Shown here: positions 33,995 to 48,349 of the stretch, piece by piece
Numbering within the stretch: the first letter of the stretch is position 1
How the letters are laid out: each line of letters starts with the position of its first letter
From: Ciona intestinalis
Lineage: Eukaryota > Chordata > Ascidiacea > Phlebobranchia > Cionidae
Length of the DNA: 64,000 nucleotides
Direction of reading: 5' to 3'
Assembly (NCBI RefSeq): GCF_000224145.3
Contig: NC_020173.2
Coordinates: 3,822,061 to 3,886,060 of the forward strand
The notes under the pieces: model-generated
What the model was told of the DNA's origin: nothing
The model's database searches: none
What the model saw: the letters and a program-made list of their open reading frames with translations, nothing else
Program-made: the position numbers and the translations under genes

Positions 33995-35080
33995 ATAGCC
34001 GGCGTGTGTTTATTTGGTGCTTGTAAGCGAAACAGAGCTAGAAAACACTTATATCAGTTGTTTTAACCTTTAAAAATTATAAATCTATTATAAAATCTGA
34101 GAATTTATGCGGAGTAAATTAGTATTTTGACTGATTTTCAGCGTTTAGTGTGATTTAACAGGTTACTTTACGTTGGCGATTAATACTAGCAGCAATCAGC
34201 TTAGTTTACAGAATATATATATGCTCATATCTACGAATCTATAGAACCATTATCTACTACATTTAGACTATTAGGCGATACATTTTTTTGCTAGATGGGT
34301 TGTTTTTTAAACTTTAAAAGGAACATGTTGCTATACATGTGATTTGGACTGTAAAAACCCTAATTCTGGTGACGCAAATNNNNNNNNNNNNNNNNNNNNN
34401 NNNNNNNNNNNNNNNNNNNNNNNNNNNNNNNNNNNNNNNNNNNNNNNNNNNNNNNNNNNNNNNNNNNNNNNNNNNNNNNNNNNNNNNNNNNNNNNNNNNN
34501 NNNNNNNNNNNNNNNNNNNNNNNNNNNNNNNNNNNNNNNNNNNNNNNNNNNNNNNNNNNNNNNNNNNNNNNNNNNNNNNNNNNNNNNNNNNNNNNNNNNN
34601 NNNNNNNNNNNNNNNNNNNNNNNNNNNNNNNNNNNNNNNNNNNNNNNNNNNNNNNNNNNNNNNNNNNNNNNNNNNNNNNNNNNNNNNNNNNNNNNNNNNN
34701 NNNNNNNNNNNNNNNNNNNNNNNNNNNNNNNNNNNNNNNNNNNNNNNNNNNNNNNNNNNNNNNNNNNNNNNNNNNNNNNNNNNNNNNNNNNNNNNNNNNN
34801 NNNNNNNNNNNNNNNNNNNNNNNNNNNNNNNNNNNNNNNNNNNNNNNNNNNNNNNNNNNNNNNNNNNNNNNNNNNNNNNGTATGCTGAAAATCAGTCAAA
34901 ATACTAATTTACTCCACATAAATTCTCAATTTTTACCGGATTTATATTAGAACATATTATATTTTAAATGTTAAAACAACTGCTATACGTATTTTCTAGC
35001 ACTGTATTTCTTAAAAACAACTGAATCGAACTAGCAACGACATAATCATTCGCGCAAAGCATTTAAACACACGCGCGACA
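33995..35080. mobile_element. Large inverted-repeat (foldback) element around a gap
   Basis: Arm one (about 33995-34150) and arm two (about 34880-35080) are reverse complements over most of their length. The inner 45 bases, GAGAATTTATG to GATTTTCAGC, differ at only one position. Outer matches include CAGTTGTTTTAAC and CGTGTGTTTA. The centre is partly the 500-N gap. Possible explanations are a foldback or MITE-type DNA element about 1.1 kb long, or an inverted assembly artefact. No transposase is visible. Confidence 0.65.
34380..34879. other. Assembly gap of exactly 500 N
   Basis: A run of N of the same length as the first gap, hence probably a placeholder. It is flanked on both sides by the arms of an inverted repeat, which probably caused the assembly break. 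Confidence 0.98.
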
Positions 35081-36014
35081 TGGCCGCCTCCCATTGGTCG
35101 AGAGATTGCACACAGCTGTTTAATTGTGCATCCATCCGTTACATATTCGCCGCTGTTTTTTTTTAATTTTTACCCGTTCTGTATTTAACAACAAGGTATA
35201 TTGTGAAAAGAGTTGTATTGAAACGTTTTCAATTAGCTGTCATCGGCATTAAAAATACACAATAAATCAATTGATGCAATATGCACCAAAATGTTAGAGA
35301 TAGCATTAATGCCGCACCGCGGGTTGCAAAATAAAAAAAACGATTACAACAATACAAGTATAGTACCGTGAACATAGGAACATAACATATGCGCCTGTAA
35401 GTAGGCACGACGATAACACAAAAGCCTTTTCACATTTCAAGAGAAACTTGAACTTTCAAAATACCAAGAGATGCTGGGGACTGTAAGGCATCTTATCAGC
35501 ACCAACACTTGTAACAGCGCAAACAAAGGCAACAACAAATAATAAAAGCGTCTTAAAATCTATTTACTGGTAATCATTACATATTATAAACGCACGATAA
35601 ATTGAAAAAATAGAACAACTTTATAGTTAAAAACGGGCGCATAATTAAGAAGGGAAACGTAGGTAGAAAGGTAGCTAATATGTAATAAGCGCAGGCCAGG
35701 GCTCAACCCGTAAGTGCTGTATAAAAAGTGTATACAAAACGATAATATAGCTGTACCGCATAAACATAAAAATGGCGGTAAGACACGCGAATGCTGAATT
35801 AATACATCGTAAAACGCTACTTGGTATGTATCATCGTATCTTTGAAGTACAAGAAGTTTTACTGTCGTTTTTTCACCCTCTTGTACTTCACCTCTTTGAT
35901 CCTCACAGTGAACCGATTTGCCTTGTGTCTTATTCCAAAGCATGCCAAGCTTTTTTGGCGTCGTATATTGAAGGATTCCACAAGAAGTGGCGATTGAGGT
36001 AAGATGGCACTTTA
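35081..36014. other. Spacer downstream of ADAMTS gene
   Basis: AT-rich 3' flank of the ADAMTS gene. No AATAAA on the minus strand stands out and no further gene is seen. Confidence 0.45.
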
Positions 36015-39000
36015 TCACCGGCTTTTGGAACAGGTGGCACAGCATGCCTTGCGGAAGTAAGCTCGGTTACAATAATGGAACTGTAGAACCAACGGGCAGT
36101 ATGCCACACTAGGGTCATCAATACATCGACCAGCAGCAGGGGCACGAACCGGGGATCGAACACAGCTTGGTGAACTACTTGAGCAAGATACCGTTGTCTT
36201 CGGTTTCTTATTACGAGAGCAGGTGTTGGAAGCTCTGTTGGTGACTGGGTCAATACACACAACTCTTCGTCGTTTCGTACCTCGGCCACAAGTCGCGGAA
36301 CACTGTAGAATAAAGTTTGTTAAATCCCATGTTCTAAACGTCACTTTTAATGTTAGACCTTATTAAAAAACATTCGTTCAATTTACCTGTCCCCATTTGT
36401 AAGTGACCCATTTCGCTCTGCATGCTCTGCCCATGCAGTGTGCCTTCACTGTTGGCTTTTGGTTGACGTCACATTGGCTGTCATCATAAGTTTCGTCACC
36501 ATTTGCTGATGCACACGTGACCACTCGTGTTTTCCACCCGGCACCGCACGAAGGGTTGCACTATAAAATATAAATGTTTAATTTCTTGCTCTTAAAAGTG
36601 CATAGTAGGGTAGTAAACTATAACATTCACATATTTATATACCCTTGGCCCTTAAAATGCGTCTTAACTGTTCAAAACACGACCAGGAATTTGAGATTTA
36701 GGTGCTAACTGTACTCTATCTTACCCCACCCTAAAAGGGTACTATATATATATATTGTATCATTTACTTACCCGTGACCAATCTCCTGTATGCCATCGAG
36801 CAGGGCAAGCCTCAGTACCGCATGAACCGGTGGACCAGGGTTTCCTGTCTGTGCAGTATCTATCATCAACCACCTCGTCCTCGGTTTGTGTGATGGCACG
36901 CATACAGACCACGGTTCGAACGTGGTGGCCGCCGTCACATGAACGACTGCATTGTCCCCACGACCCGGTTATCCATCTGCGGGGAATGTCAAAGTTTACG
37001 TCTGGCTGTCATTATCTCGGTATAAGCATGTACTCGTTCATATGCCAAGTATAACTCACCGTGCGGGGCAAGGCTCGGCGTTGCATGTCTGTACTTGCTC
37101 GGATGGCATCGTGTCAGAGTTACAATAGCTGTGTTGTACAACTGTATCATCATCAACTCTTCTGCATTCAATAGGTCGTCGCTGTGTTCCACCGGCACAT
37201 GATGCTGTACACGGACTCCAGTCGCCATGACTCCATAAAAACGCAGATTCAGCGCCAGCACTACCTTCACGTTCAACACGGACATTGTATTCATATCTTA
37301 ACCCTCTGTTTGGTTCTTGAAGAAGCATCTGTTGACAATGGGTGTAATTAAATTCATTGCTTTTGGTGCGATAAAAATAACCGTTTTTACGTAATATTTG
37401 CATTAAATTTTAAAACTATGTTTTTTATAAAATGTTATTAAAAAAAGTTATGACAAATTTTTCAAAAATCCAAAATAGTTTCATTTAATGTATCTTACCA
37501 TGACGACAAGGTCTTCAGTGGTTGGCCCAAGTGCTTGTAGCGACTCCGGTTCTCCAGCTGGTCGTTTGTACGAAAAGGTGGTTCCGGCAATGTCGAATTT
37601 TCGTGGCCAGTCAATCGCCCAACCACCGTTAATGTATTCGTCTCCGCGAGTATTTCTTAAAGCTGAAATATTGGGAATTGTTAAAAACTGCAAGTTTTGG
37701 GACATTTTGGATAAAAAAGGTCTTAAAACTTACCAATATAGTTTTGAACAGAAATTTCTAATTCTTGAATGAAAATGTTAACTGAGCCTTTTGGAATGGT
37801 GATTACTTCTTGGTATTCTGTATTAAAAAAACATATGGTATAAAAAGAATGTCGAAAAAAAGAAAAATGCTAGTATTAAAAATACAGCATAGTGTTCTTA
37901 GTAAAATATCTTTGCGTGGGTAGGCATATACCCGCCCTGACTTTTGACCAAAATTTTAAATAAGCAGATCGAAAAGATTGCCTCGGGCCTAATAGTGCTA
38001 CGGTTAGGTCATACACCGCTAAATATCATATGATCGAATCGCTTCTAGACAAACGGCTATTGTTACTGGCAAATCCGGACTCTGATATAAACGCGGATCA
38101 TTAGTTTTCTTCACAGGAATGTAAAAATAGATTTGCCCAATGACTAAGCCGTGGGTCCAACTTCTTAGCTAAACTATAATGAAAACATTGTTAAGAAGAT
38201 TCACACTTACGTGTTCTAGTGACAGGAAGATTGAAAACACCAGCTTCGGTTCGACAAGTGCTTCCGTCTCCACCGCACACTCGACATTTATCTTCAACAG
38301 CATCCGAGTGTAATACGTGGTCACAACCGACGTGCTGTATAAGTACGACCATGTTAATTACACAGTCCGTAATGTGATTGCTACAGCAGTGGTCAAAACA
38401 CTTACGTGGCATTCGCCGTTGATGCACATGTCAAGAGAATTTGAAAAACATCGTGTACCGTCAATAACGGCTCCGGCTCGTTCAGCATAAAAGCTGTATC
38501 CTTCTGGTTTGCAGTTCAATGCGCATGGTTTAACTTGGTAACCTGGGAGATCAAAAAGTAGCGAATTAACATCTAGTACATATGATTTATTAAAAGTTTT
38601 TGTTTAAAAAATTGTTTGGATTTTTTTGTTGAAATTGTTGAAAATGATTGTTAAAAAATGTGTATGCTATACCTCCATCAAAAGCGATCCAATTTAAATA
38701 TCTTCCTTGAAACGGCTCAGTGTCAAAACGTGCACATTGCTCTTGTCGGAAGTCACTTTTAGGATTCGGGCACTCCTGTTATAAATTAAACATTGTTATC
38801 TCAGAGTTCTGTAACACACTCATCATTAAAAATATAATGAGAACGAAACTAGTCTAATTGGTAAGATATATTTCTAATCATTGCTATTTTTCCTCGTTAA
38901 AAGCCTCTATGTTTTAAATCAAATGAAAATAAATTTGCTGCTAATCTCGCTAGCTAACCTGTGTGTTGCACGATCTGTATCTCTTCCGACCACCCAAGCA

Positions 39001-42000
39001 GTATTTGCCGCCGTGTTCTGGAGCAGGGCTGTCACAACTACGATGGGAAGAACTGACACCAGTCCCACAAGTTCTTGAGCATTCGCCCCATGATGTCCAT
39101 TCGCCCCATTGACCGTCAACTGAATCAGCACGGTAACCGTATGGCACACAATGTCCACGATAACACCACTGTTGTAAAAAATGAAGCGTTATTTTAAAAA
39201 TTCAAACTGTGGGATAGTTAAATATGTAAACGTCGGCTTACCCCTCGGTTAACTTCAGAACAGTTGGTTCCTGTAGCGGCTGGCATGCTGTTTGTGACGC
39301 AATATCCGAGTTTACTGATACACCACAATTCTCTGCATACGTCCTGTGAAAAAATGTCGTGTTAAACAAAATCGTCGTGTGTGTTTAAACTGTGAAGAAT
39401 GGAGCAGTATAAGTACTTGGGTTTTAAATGACGCGACAAATGCCACATCTGTCTAAGGACTTATATAGGTGGGAGCGTGGGGTCATATAGCAAACTCGCG
39501 TGTGGAGACTATATTCTCTCCAGCTTTGATTTAATTCCCCACAACTTGTTCAAACACGTCAATCGTTCATTGTGACGTTGAAGCGGCAATAGAACACGGC
39601 CACACACATAGAAAGGTTGTTTACCGTAAGCAGACCAGGCGGTAAAGGTAGTGGTAAAACACTTCATTGTCCCAACCTTGACCTAGTAAGATCTGGCCCA
39701 GTAAAACACGATTGAAAACGCTACTGAAGCCACAATTACGCCCATGATAATAATCTAAGCGCTAAATATACTAAAACCATACAGCTCTTGTAAAATTACA
39801 ACATTGAGTATACAGTTTTAAGACGACGAATTCACTTACCCCGTATTTACATTGTCTGGACGAGGCACCGTACTGCAGCCTGCATTGTTCGTCAGCATCG
39901 TGCAACTGGCCGGGTAACTCCGAAGGAAAGTCAAAATCTCTTTGTGGTGGCGTGTTTAAAAGGCAATCGCCAGATCCGGAACTATTGCAATAAGTTAAGA
40001 TTAAAAACCCGCAACCAAATAAATATTAAGTTCAGATTAAGTTGAACACTCACTCAAGGTAATCTGTGATGTATTTTTTTGAACAAGAAGACCAACTGAA
40101 CGGGCTTGTATATTTGGTCAACTGGGGCGACATGATTTGTGAGGGTTCGCCATTCCTGGGCCCACAGTCGTTGTTTGTCCCATCGTGTTCCATGTCAAAG
40201 CTGAAACAGAAATAGTTTAGACTTTGAACTCTTTTCCAGGATTGAAAACCCTCGTATATAATACATCTGAAAAGCGATCGCAACGTGACAGGATTAATGT
40301 TTGTCAAATACCTGGTAGTTCGCTTTAACTTTTTCGCATTTCCGCCACTCAAAATGAAAGTGATTAATCAGCATCAAACTGAGTCCATAACTGACTAGAC
40401 CACCCGCGTTTTTTAAACATCTTGGTGCATGGGTAAACATGCCGAGGTTAACCGAACAGGGTGACCAATTATTCGTGCAACCGCTTGACTTAACGTGCTG
40501 GCTGTGACGTCAATCGCGTATCCAATGAATGCAGATAGACCATCAGAGATTACCGGCCAAACATACTAAATTCGCAATCTGAGATGTCCCAACGTAGCAC
40601 TATCCCGTTATGGTTAAACGATTAAACTCAACACTGACTGTTTCGAAAAAAGTTTAAAAGAACGCGGCCCTGAATGTTGCCCTTGCTTCGGTTTCCTACA
40701 CAGACAGTGTTTTCGCGGCAAAGCGTTAATAAGGCAAGTCGATCGACACTTTTCCGATTACTTTGCGTTCGGTGTTGAACTTGTATGCTCTTCTATGCGA
40801 AAAATGGTAAACCGTACTTTCCACATTAATTAACACAACTTCCCAATCGACTGCCCGATACACCATTGATCAGACGTAATTACAAGTATACGCTTTACAA
40901 TTTTCGGCTTTATTACTTAAAGTGCCAACACGAGCACTTGGATTCGGATATTGTTTCGACGAAATCTTCCTAACCATTTAAAAGGCGATCACGAATAAAG
41001 AAGAAAAGGAAGCCGTTTGAGGGCCAACTATGTCAAGAGCATGTGTTATACTTAGCACGGTATGAGTTGCAACTGTTGCATCTTAGGACAAAGTAGAAAA
41101 CATTCTCATTACTATTTTTTAAAACGCCGCGACAACTGTACCGTACCACGAAACATATAATCTGGTATTAATCAAGAAACCGCAGCCAAACCTTAAAGCG
41201 GATGAGAACTCGGTAATTAGTAAAGTGTCGCAGACAAGGAGCCATTGCGCTGAGTAGCGACTATTGAATTCATGTAGTTCATCAATGTAACTTACTTGTG
41301 GCCGATTTCATGTGCAATAGTAAATGCTGAAGCCAAGCCAGTATCTTGGTTGATATTGCAGCTTCTTTCGTTTTCGCAAATCCCGCCAACGTTTGCCATT
41401 CCTGGAACAAAACAGAATACTTCATCATATGTTCCCAGTATCAGACCTTAACAAAATTCTAGCGATTTGGCTGAGAGCTGAAAACCGCGGTTAGGCGTTG
41501 GTGCGTAACGAACCCTTCATGAAGGCTTTGTTTTTGTAAAGTCAAAGCTCGCCGAGCCGACAAAAGAGGTTGTGTATCCATAAGATCGAGCCTATATCAA
41601 TATTTCTCGCTTTGATGTCATTCTATTTAACTGTTTACGTAGGTTCCAAATACACAAGCTTAAACGATGAAAGATCCGGCGCCAGAAAAAGATGTCGGCA
41701 AAGAATAGCCGATTGTCTCGTAAAAGAGGTAATTGTCCTCATCGATCTTACAAAGCATATTATAAAATAATCAAATATATTTTCTTTTGATCTGTACGAT
41801 TTCACGCCGACTGGGGACGTTTTTATATCTTTAATGCGTAATAACTCAAAATATATTGCGAAGAAATCAATTTTAATGATTTCTTTACAAAATTAAAATT
41901 AGTATGTTTATTGTTAAATTTAAAAGTAAAGAATATGTGGTATAGTTACGGTACTTACCAAGCGTTGCACATGGGGCGAAATCGTTCGCACAAATATTGT

Positions 42001-45000
42001 TTCTGCAAAAAAGAGACCACATTAGCCATAAATCAGGAACGGAATTTCATTGGTTATTCTATTTAATTGAGAAATTGATGTTGTTTGTCTCGCGGAGGTT
42101 TACCAAGGTACGTCAAGGTCTTTAGGCATTCCACCTTAATTTACGTTTCAGTGACTCATTTAGCGCAGCAGCAAATAACAAGGCTGATGTATTACGAGCA
42201 ACCGCTTGCAGAACAACTATGCGTTGTAATGTTGGCGAATAGCTCGAACATTTAATACTCCCATACATGGTTTATAACGTGATGATACCTTAAATTAAAT
42301 AGCATTTCTTTAGAGGAAAGCCAGATCGCGAAATTCCTCCTTACACGTTTGCCAAAAAGGAATTCCACGCAATTTTAGACGGGCGGGCAAAGTAAATATG
42401 ACACCAGACAGAGATGATATCATCATCATTTGCTTTGGTTACAACAAACTATATTCTAATTTTTGTTTTACTCTGGCATACGTTGATGTTAACTGGACAT
42501 AACGGACAAATATAATGGAACTATTTTATTGTCGTCGCTGAAGAATAAACTTCATCTAATATTGTAATCATAGGGCGTTGCGCACGCCAGGTGCGAATAC
42601 AAGTTACGTGTGGTTGAAACTTAATATGGTAAAGGCATATTGTAAGAGCAATGGTGCCGCAGGAGATGGTCTTAATATTCCTACTTTCCGACCCCTGTTC
42701 GCCGCACAGGGTGTAATAATATGACCGCAAACCCATAACTGCTACTATCAAATTAGCACGTACAGAACTTGTTACACTATGTTCTATTTTCACCCGTTTT
42801 GGGGGCGAGGGACAAGGGGCCACCGGTGTGGTAACGGGTAAGTGTTGGCGCTTCTCACGATGATACCGGTGAATCGTCACCTGAATCGGAAGACCCTCGT
42901 CACGCTTGAATAAACCAGGACAACTTATGGCTGGGTAGCTATTTACACAAATGACGTAATCGACCTTGTGATCGTTATCTTGAAATTGGAGAGCAAGTTG
43001 TAAAGATAAGCATCCAAAATCAATACATGATGCCGCTTGATATTTCTACATCATAATAAACAGCACTTTTGCCTGGCAAAAACTTTTACGCAATCGAATG
43101 AAAATATACAAGCGTATTTTATTGCTATCAGCGAATTAAATAAAATCCCAAGATTCAGACTGTTGTAAATTTATTCGTGTCGCAGTACGTGTATTTCGTT
43201 TGCTTTGCACGCAATCGTATGTAAACGCCAAGTCGGAATGTTTACCCTATAAAACAGACAAAGATGTGTATAAATCCATAACTGTTGGATTGTTCCAAGC
43301 TGTTCCTCTAACATTGCTATAGGCTTATAAGAACGAACGTGCTTTTTGACGTCTGTGGGGCTCTAATTGGGACTTTCGGCAAATAACTACAGGCGACAAA
43401 GGCAAATATATTAAGTGGTTGAGTCAACGTATTAAATAAAATGTTTGCTGTCTGTGGTATTGTTCCACGCCGCTTGTCCGCATTCAAATACAAGGTTAGG
43501 AACAAAATACTCACCCAGTAAGTAAGACAGCGTTGTCGTGATGGGCAAGTCCGCTGTCCGACGAATCTCCAGTGGAGTTAATGTTAACACCCGCTTGCCA
43601 TTCGCAGAAACTGTTGAGTGTGTTCCCGGCATGGGTACTTATCTCCAAGTTGGGCTGCATATCAAATAGTGACTAAGCATAAGCAAGCAATTACACATTG
43701 TGCAAGTTTACATTTGCTAAACAATTATAAAGAACGTTCATTAGTGTAGGGTTATTAACAGTCCATACATGACATACAAGGGCAAACGAAGATATGCGAA
43801 TACGTGACGCAATGCTAGAACTCAGCTGGGTAAGCAGCTTAAGTAACAAAACTAACTAGTGGGAAAACTTGCGCGCGCGAAAATCCCATTCCCATGATCT
43901 CATCGCTAAAAGAGCTACTGCGTTTAACCGTTTCCTGTCATGCATATCGGGACAACCGGTCCGAAAAAGCTTTGTAATGTCGAATTGGGGTTACGTAGCC
44001 GGTTCGACCAGGTTTCGTGTTAAGTGCTTTTTTCGAATCGAGTGACAAACCATAGAAGTTTTCTATAAACATTACGAAGAACTCTCGTTAACCTGTGATT
44101 TCAGTGACACTCGATGCGACAGTGGTTAGGCAACTGGATATTTTCACACTGGGGGATGCGATGCACGCTACACACGACACTGCAGTAGTAGATAAAAATC
44201 AAGTGCATACTTTAAAGTTTGATAAGCGTTACGTGTGTAGTCACCGAGTTGCTAACCAATGGTTGATGATCAATGCTCGTCATTGACGTCTGCTAATGAC
44301 TAACTATCACGCGGATAGTAGACCAAGAGATCGTTATCTTGCCCGTAGTGACGACTTGCGTGGGAAGTCGTCAAGATATGTTATGATACTGTTACTTTCC
44401 GACGGATCTAGCAACAAGTGAGCTTTGCACTGGCGAATCGTAATTTCTTCCTTACAAGGAGCGACGCGTTATCAACCGGAATTCACCAGACGATTAATTC
44501 TGTCATGATCATAACCTTACCGATAACACAGATTTGACATTCTCAGTAAACAGCGGTTTCAGACAAATAGCAGTAAACAGACTATTCGAGGTCAAAACTG
44601 CACCGCGAAATTAGCTGGCGAACGTGTGGACATTTTAAGTAACGAGAAAAGTTTGCTAATGAAGTAACCATCAACGTCAAGCAAAGTCGGCGACCACAGC
44701 GGCACGACCCGATCAGCTAATGTTGCCATAGTGTAAATATAGTTGCCGGCGACGCCTGCTTACTCGTGGATCGTTTCTGTATTTGGTAATGAAGCAGCAT
44801 GCGGATTCTTACCTGGTCCTCTGTGAGGATTATAACTCTTGTGATGATAATGTTGATTGCGTTCCCGATGCTTGCGTCGTGGTAAAAACTAGCAACCTAA
44901 AAGTATTTCAATAATTAATCAGTTCAAACCATTCCATACAAGGCATGTGGTGTCTTTCTTACAATGTTCATGATGGTTAAGATGTATTTTTCCAACTCTT

Positions 45001-46878
45001 GCTTCCCGTGAGTTACCATCATCATTTTATCAGCGACTACCATAGTTTCAACATTCCTTTCAGTGCTGATGGATCTCTTCCCTCGACTCTTCGCGATATC
45101 TTCTTCATTTGTCACTTCCTCGGTCGAATCTTCCTCCAAACCCCGACGGCGACCAGCGCTGGTTCGGTGGTTTGATAAAGATTCAAAGTCCAAGTCTTCA
45201 AACTGTTTCTTATGATGATGCGATCTGTGGCTTGACGAGGATTCTTCTTTGGGTGCTTTTTCTTGTTTACTTTTTAAATCGACTTCTGCAATCAAATGTC
45301 CGATTTTACTTGACCGACCTAATTTATTAATCAGTTGATTTGGTTCAAAAGTTTACCTGCATTTCCACAATGACCAAGCTCGTCATCGTTTTCAGTTTTT
45401 TCCATCAACCTCCGGATTGCGGATCTCTTGACGATTACATGAGGATGACCTTCTTCAACTTCTTGAGGTGAAGCTGTTGTGGAAAATTCTGACGACGTTG
45501 AGTTACTCGTGTGATTCCATTTGGGTTCAATGAAAAAAGTATCGTCGTCTTTCGTAATCAAACCTTGCTGCAAAGTCGAAGCGGTTAAAATCTCTGCAAA
45601 CTAATATTCAAAACATTCCACTTACCATTCCGTTGCAAAGACTGAGTGCGACTTTTGAGAAACTATTATGGTTATGGATTACTCCAACATAATGGCATTC
45701 TTCCAGCTTAGTATGCCTCGAACGGATCTTTCCTGCCCTTGATCGTTCCTCTACGACAAAGTTTTTCGAGACAAGTTTGTAATTTCTTGTTAGTCGAAGC
45801 TTGGCTCCGGACAGCGGTGAACCGGGAGCTTCCCCGAGATCGTAAAATACTTCGTGGTTGCCATCTGCAGTGGCAGCCGCTGCGTCCAGCGTGTCTAGAA
45901 CGTTAGTAGCTTCGACACTGCGTCGTTTACGTAGTTTTCCACCGGACCTTGATGAAATTGGGTCGAGTGTCGCGAATTCAATAAAGCCACCGTTCCTGTC
46001 GATTCTTTGCGGTCGAATCGTGTGGATGGTCGCCTCGCTTGATGCTTTACTTAATTCTTCAAAGTTTCTTAATAAAAGTTCTGTTTTGTTGATGGAAACC
46101 CGACGAAGGTACATGGAAGGAAAGAAAGGACAATTAATTAGTGTGGCGGTACATCTATCTCATGTGGTTTGGGTGAATTGATGTTAAATTTACCAGAGGA
46201 CAATCAACTACGCGAGCCAGGAGCCACAGGGCTTTGTCAATTAAATAAAAAATGTTAACGCTTCAGTGGTTCTCTAAAGAGCAGCGTGGTGCGGTTTCGA
46301 ATCTCGGAGACTTTGCGTTTTTTATTAGATTTCGCGTTCCAAGCAAGCAAAGAATATCAAAACTTCATCAAAGCGCATTGCTTGGAAAGGCGAACAAAGA
46401 GACACGTCCTAAATAACCTCTTCGCTACAGTTTGTTTATCTTGCAATTTACTTTCCCTTCACTTAAAATTAATTTACTAGCATTATCACGTCTCATAATA
46501 TGATCACCATGCATTACACTACAACATATTATACTTGTGCTACATTTTTATAAAACATAGAAGAGTTTAGTCGGCCCATTAATATTACACTGTTAAAACA
46601 ACACAGCTTTGTTTGGCCCCCGGTTCGCTTGTACGCGTGTTACCGAATCACATATTTGTACAGCAGGGACATAGGCTTGACTAATCTGGAATCTACGCAA
46701 CGATAGTACAATAGCTTGCATTATAGTAGAACATAGGTATCAAAGCGAACACACGAATCTTACCTTGGCGACGTTGTATATGTTTTGATGACAGTGATGC
46801 AGACATCTGAAGCAGCGATGCCCCGATAAATAAAATCAAATAAATAACTTGAGAGTTGAATGAAGAAGGAGACATCAT
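36015..46878 (-). CDS. ADAMTS10-like: ADAMTS6/ADAMTS10-type secreted metalloprotease, complete
   Basis: Twenty-one exons on the minus strand join in frame to 1208 residues: 46878-46764, 46080-45626, 45567-45357, 45285-44963, 44896-44813, 43654-43515, 42002-41959, 41401-41296, 40200-40054, 39981-39840, 39343-39242, 39168-38959, 38775-38673, 38542-38406, 38334-38211, 37817-37734, 37662-37499, 37328-37060, 36976-36772, 36560-36387 and 36302-36015. In order: signal peptide, pro-domain ([15 protein letters not shown]), furin site SRGKR before [16 protein letters not shown], zinc site HEIGHNFDMEHD with Met-turn IMSPQ, disintegrin-like, first TSP1 ([17 protein letters not shown]), Cys-rich, spacer ([17 protein letters not shown]), four more TSP1 repeats, and a PLAC domain. 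Five TSP1 repeats plus PLAC, and [11 protein letters not shown], match ADAMTS6/10, matrix proteases linked to fibrillin microfibrils. All catalytic residues are present. The WDR70 3' end lies 14.4 kb upstream. Confidence 0.95.
36602..36745 (-). mobile_element. MITE family A copy 12, internally deleted (ADAMTS intron 19)
   Basis: Both ends survive (CATAGTAGGGTAG and CTTACCCCACCCT to GTACTATA). AACTGTTCAAAACACGACCA marks reverse orientation. About 50 bases of the interior are missing. Confidence 0.75.
40505..40512. promoter_or_regulatory. TGACGTCA octamer in ADAMTS intron 8
   Basis: An exact CRE-type palindrome, the binding site class of CREB/ATF bZIP factors. Function is not shown. Confidence 0.35.
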
Positions 46879-48349
46879 AAATAGAATATATTAAATATTA
46901 AATAAATAGAGAGTTCGATGCGCTATGACATATGATGAGAAAAATTCTTCGCTTGTGTTTTTCTTGTTTTCGTTCGTTGATAAATTCTTGTTTCACTCGC
47001 AGCAAATATAATATGTCACTTTATTAATAGTAGCAGTTGTTTCAGCTAAATCGCTGCTTTATCAGTTCTGGGTAAACAAGAGTTTAGAAAGTGAACAATC
47101 GCATTACCTATGGCGACACAGTGCAAGTATTGTGTAGTCGCGCGATACCGATTTGCGGTAATCTGCTTTTCAAGATTACGAGTTTGAATTTACTGTTGTA
47201 AAACATCCACTGAGTAGGCTTTTACTTTCTCATTCTCTTCTTACGTCAACGGCTATTTTTATCGAAACCGCTGCAGCGTTCAAAGCGCTTTATGTTTTGG
47301 AAGTTCCTTCCGGCCGTGCACAATCGTGCTTCATTGTCTACTGTTCTAACGCTTCGGTTGGCGTCTGCCCTCGGCTGCTCGACAGTGAATACGCGGCAAC
47401 CTCAGATCGAAAACCTTCATAAACAGTCACGTCATTATTATAACGCGCTCCAGTAACGCGGGGCCTTGTGAGACTAATGATTCGGAACGATCTATAAACT
47501 TTACCGGAATGGGCAAGTTCCATCGAGATAAACCTTAAAATCACAAACTAATTCATGCTGAGAATCTTTCAAACTTTTGATTGAACGTTTCTGCCTAAGA
47601 ACTCTATGTACTTGCCGACAGCGTAGAATTACTCTGATGCGCTCTTCAGTTTCCCAAGCGAACTGAATACGTTCTTACGAACAGCAAACCATCGACATTA
47701 CTTTTGTAAAACAAATATTTACCAACAGTTTAAAACGAACAAATGCCAAGTGTGCAATCTCAATTGCTACAGCTCGTAATAGAACCCGAATAATTGAAAG
47801 GTTGTAATTTAACTGCTGGCTACTACGCTGGCTATGTTCTTGCCAGTTTGAACAAACGCGTCGCAAGTTATACTCAGTTGCGTTTTTTCGCAAAAAGCAA
47901 ACACGCTCCTTTTTTCCCGCTGGTCTCTCTCGTACTATTTCGGAGATTACTAAATTTCTAAAAACATTCAGCATTTTTTTCGCTGGGTAGATTTTAAAAA
48001 CTACTAACGGTAGACACAGCGTCTATAGAATAAAAGGTTTTAATACATTTGTTCAACAAACAAAAAGTAATAAAGTACTGTGGTAAATAATAGACCTTGA
48101 CCTGGCTGTACCCATATACACGCCAAAGCCAAATATTTCTTCGTATAATATCCGCTCGTATATTCAGGTATAACCGATACCCGTTTCTTTTAAACATAAA
48201 GCTTAATGTAGGAAATCTCGGTTTAATACCTGAGTGTCTTCATTTATCGTTTATGAACAAATGCATTATTTCATATTTTATTCAATATAATTATTCATAC
48301 AACAAACTGCTGTTATTTTTACATTTTTGCGCGGTAGTTTAAAACAATA

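Noticed and set aside
34339-34950. Open frames across the second N run
   Set aside because: Same reason: the gap, not sequence, keeps them open.
36464-36471. TGACGTCA as a regulatory site
   Set aside because: It falls inside an ADAMTS coding exon, where codon content explains it equally well.
37995-38110. tRNA-like segment in an ADAMTS intron
   Set aside because: Only loose box A and B resemblance, too decayed to assign to the SINE family.
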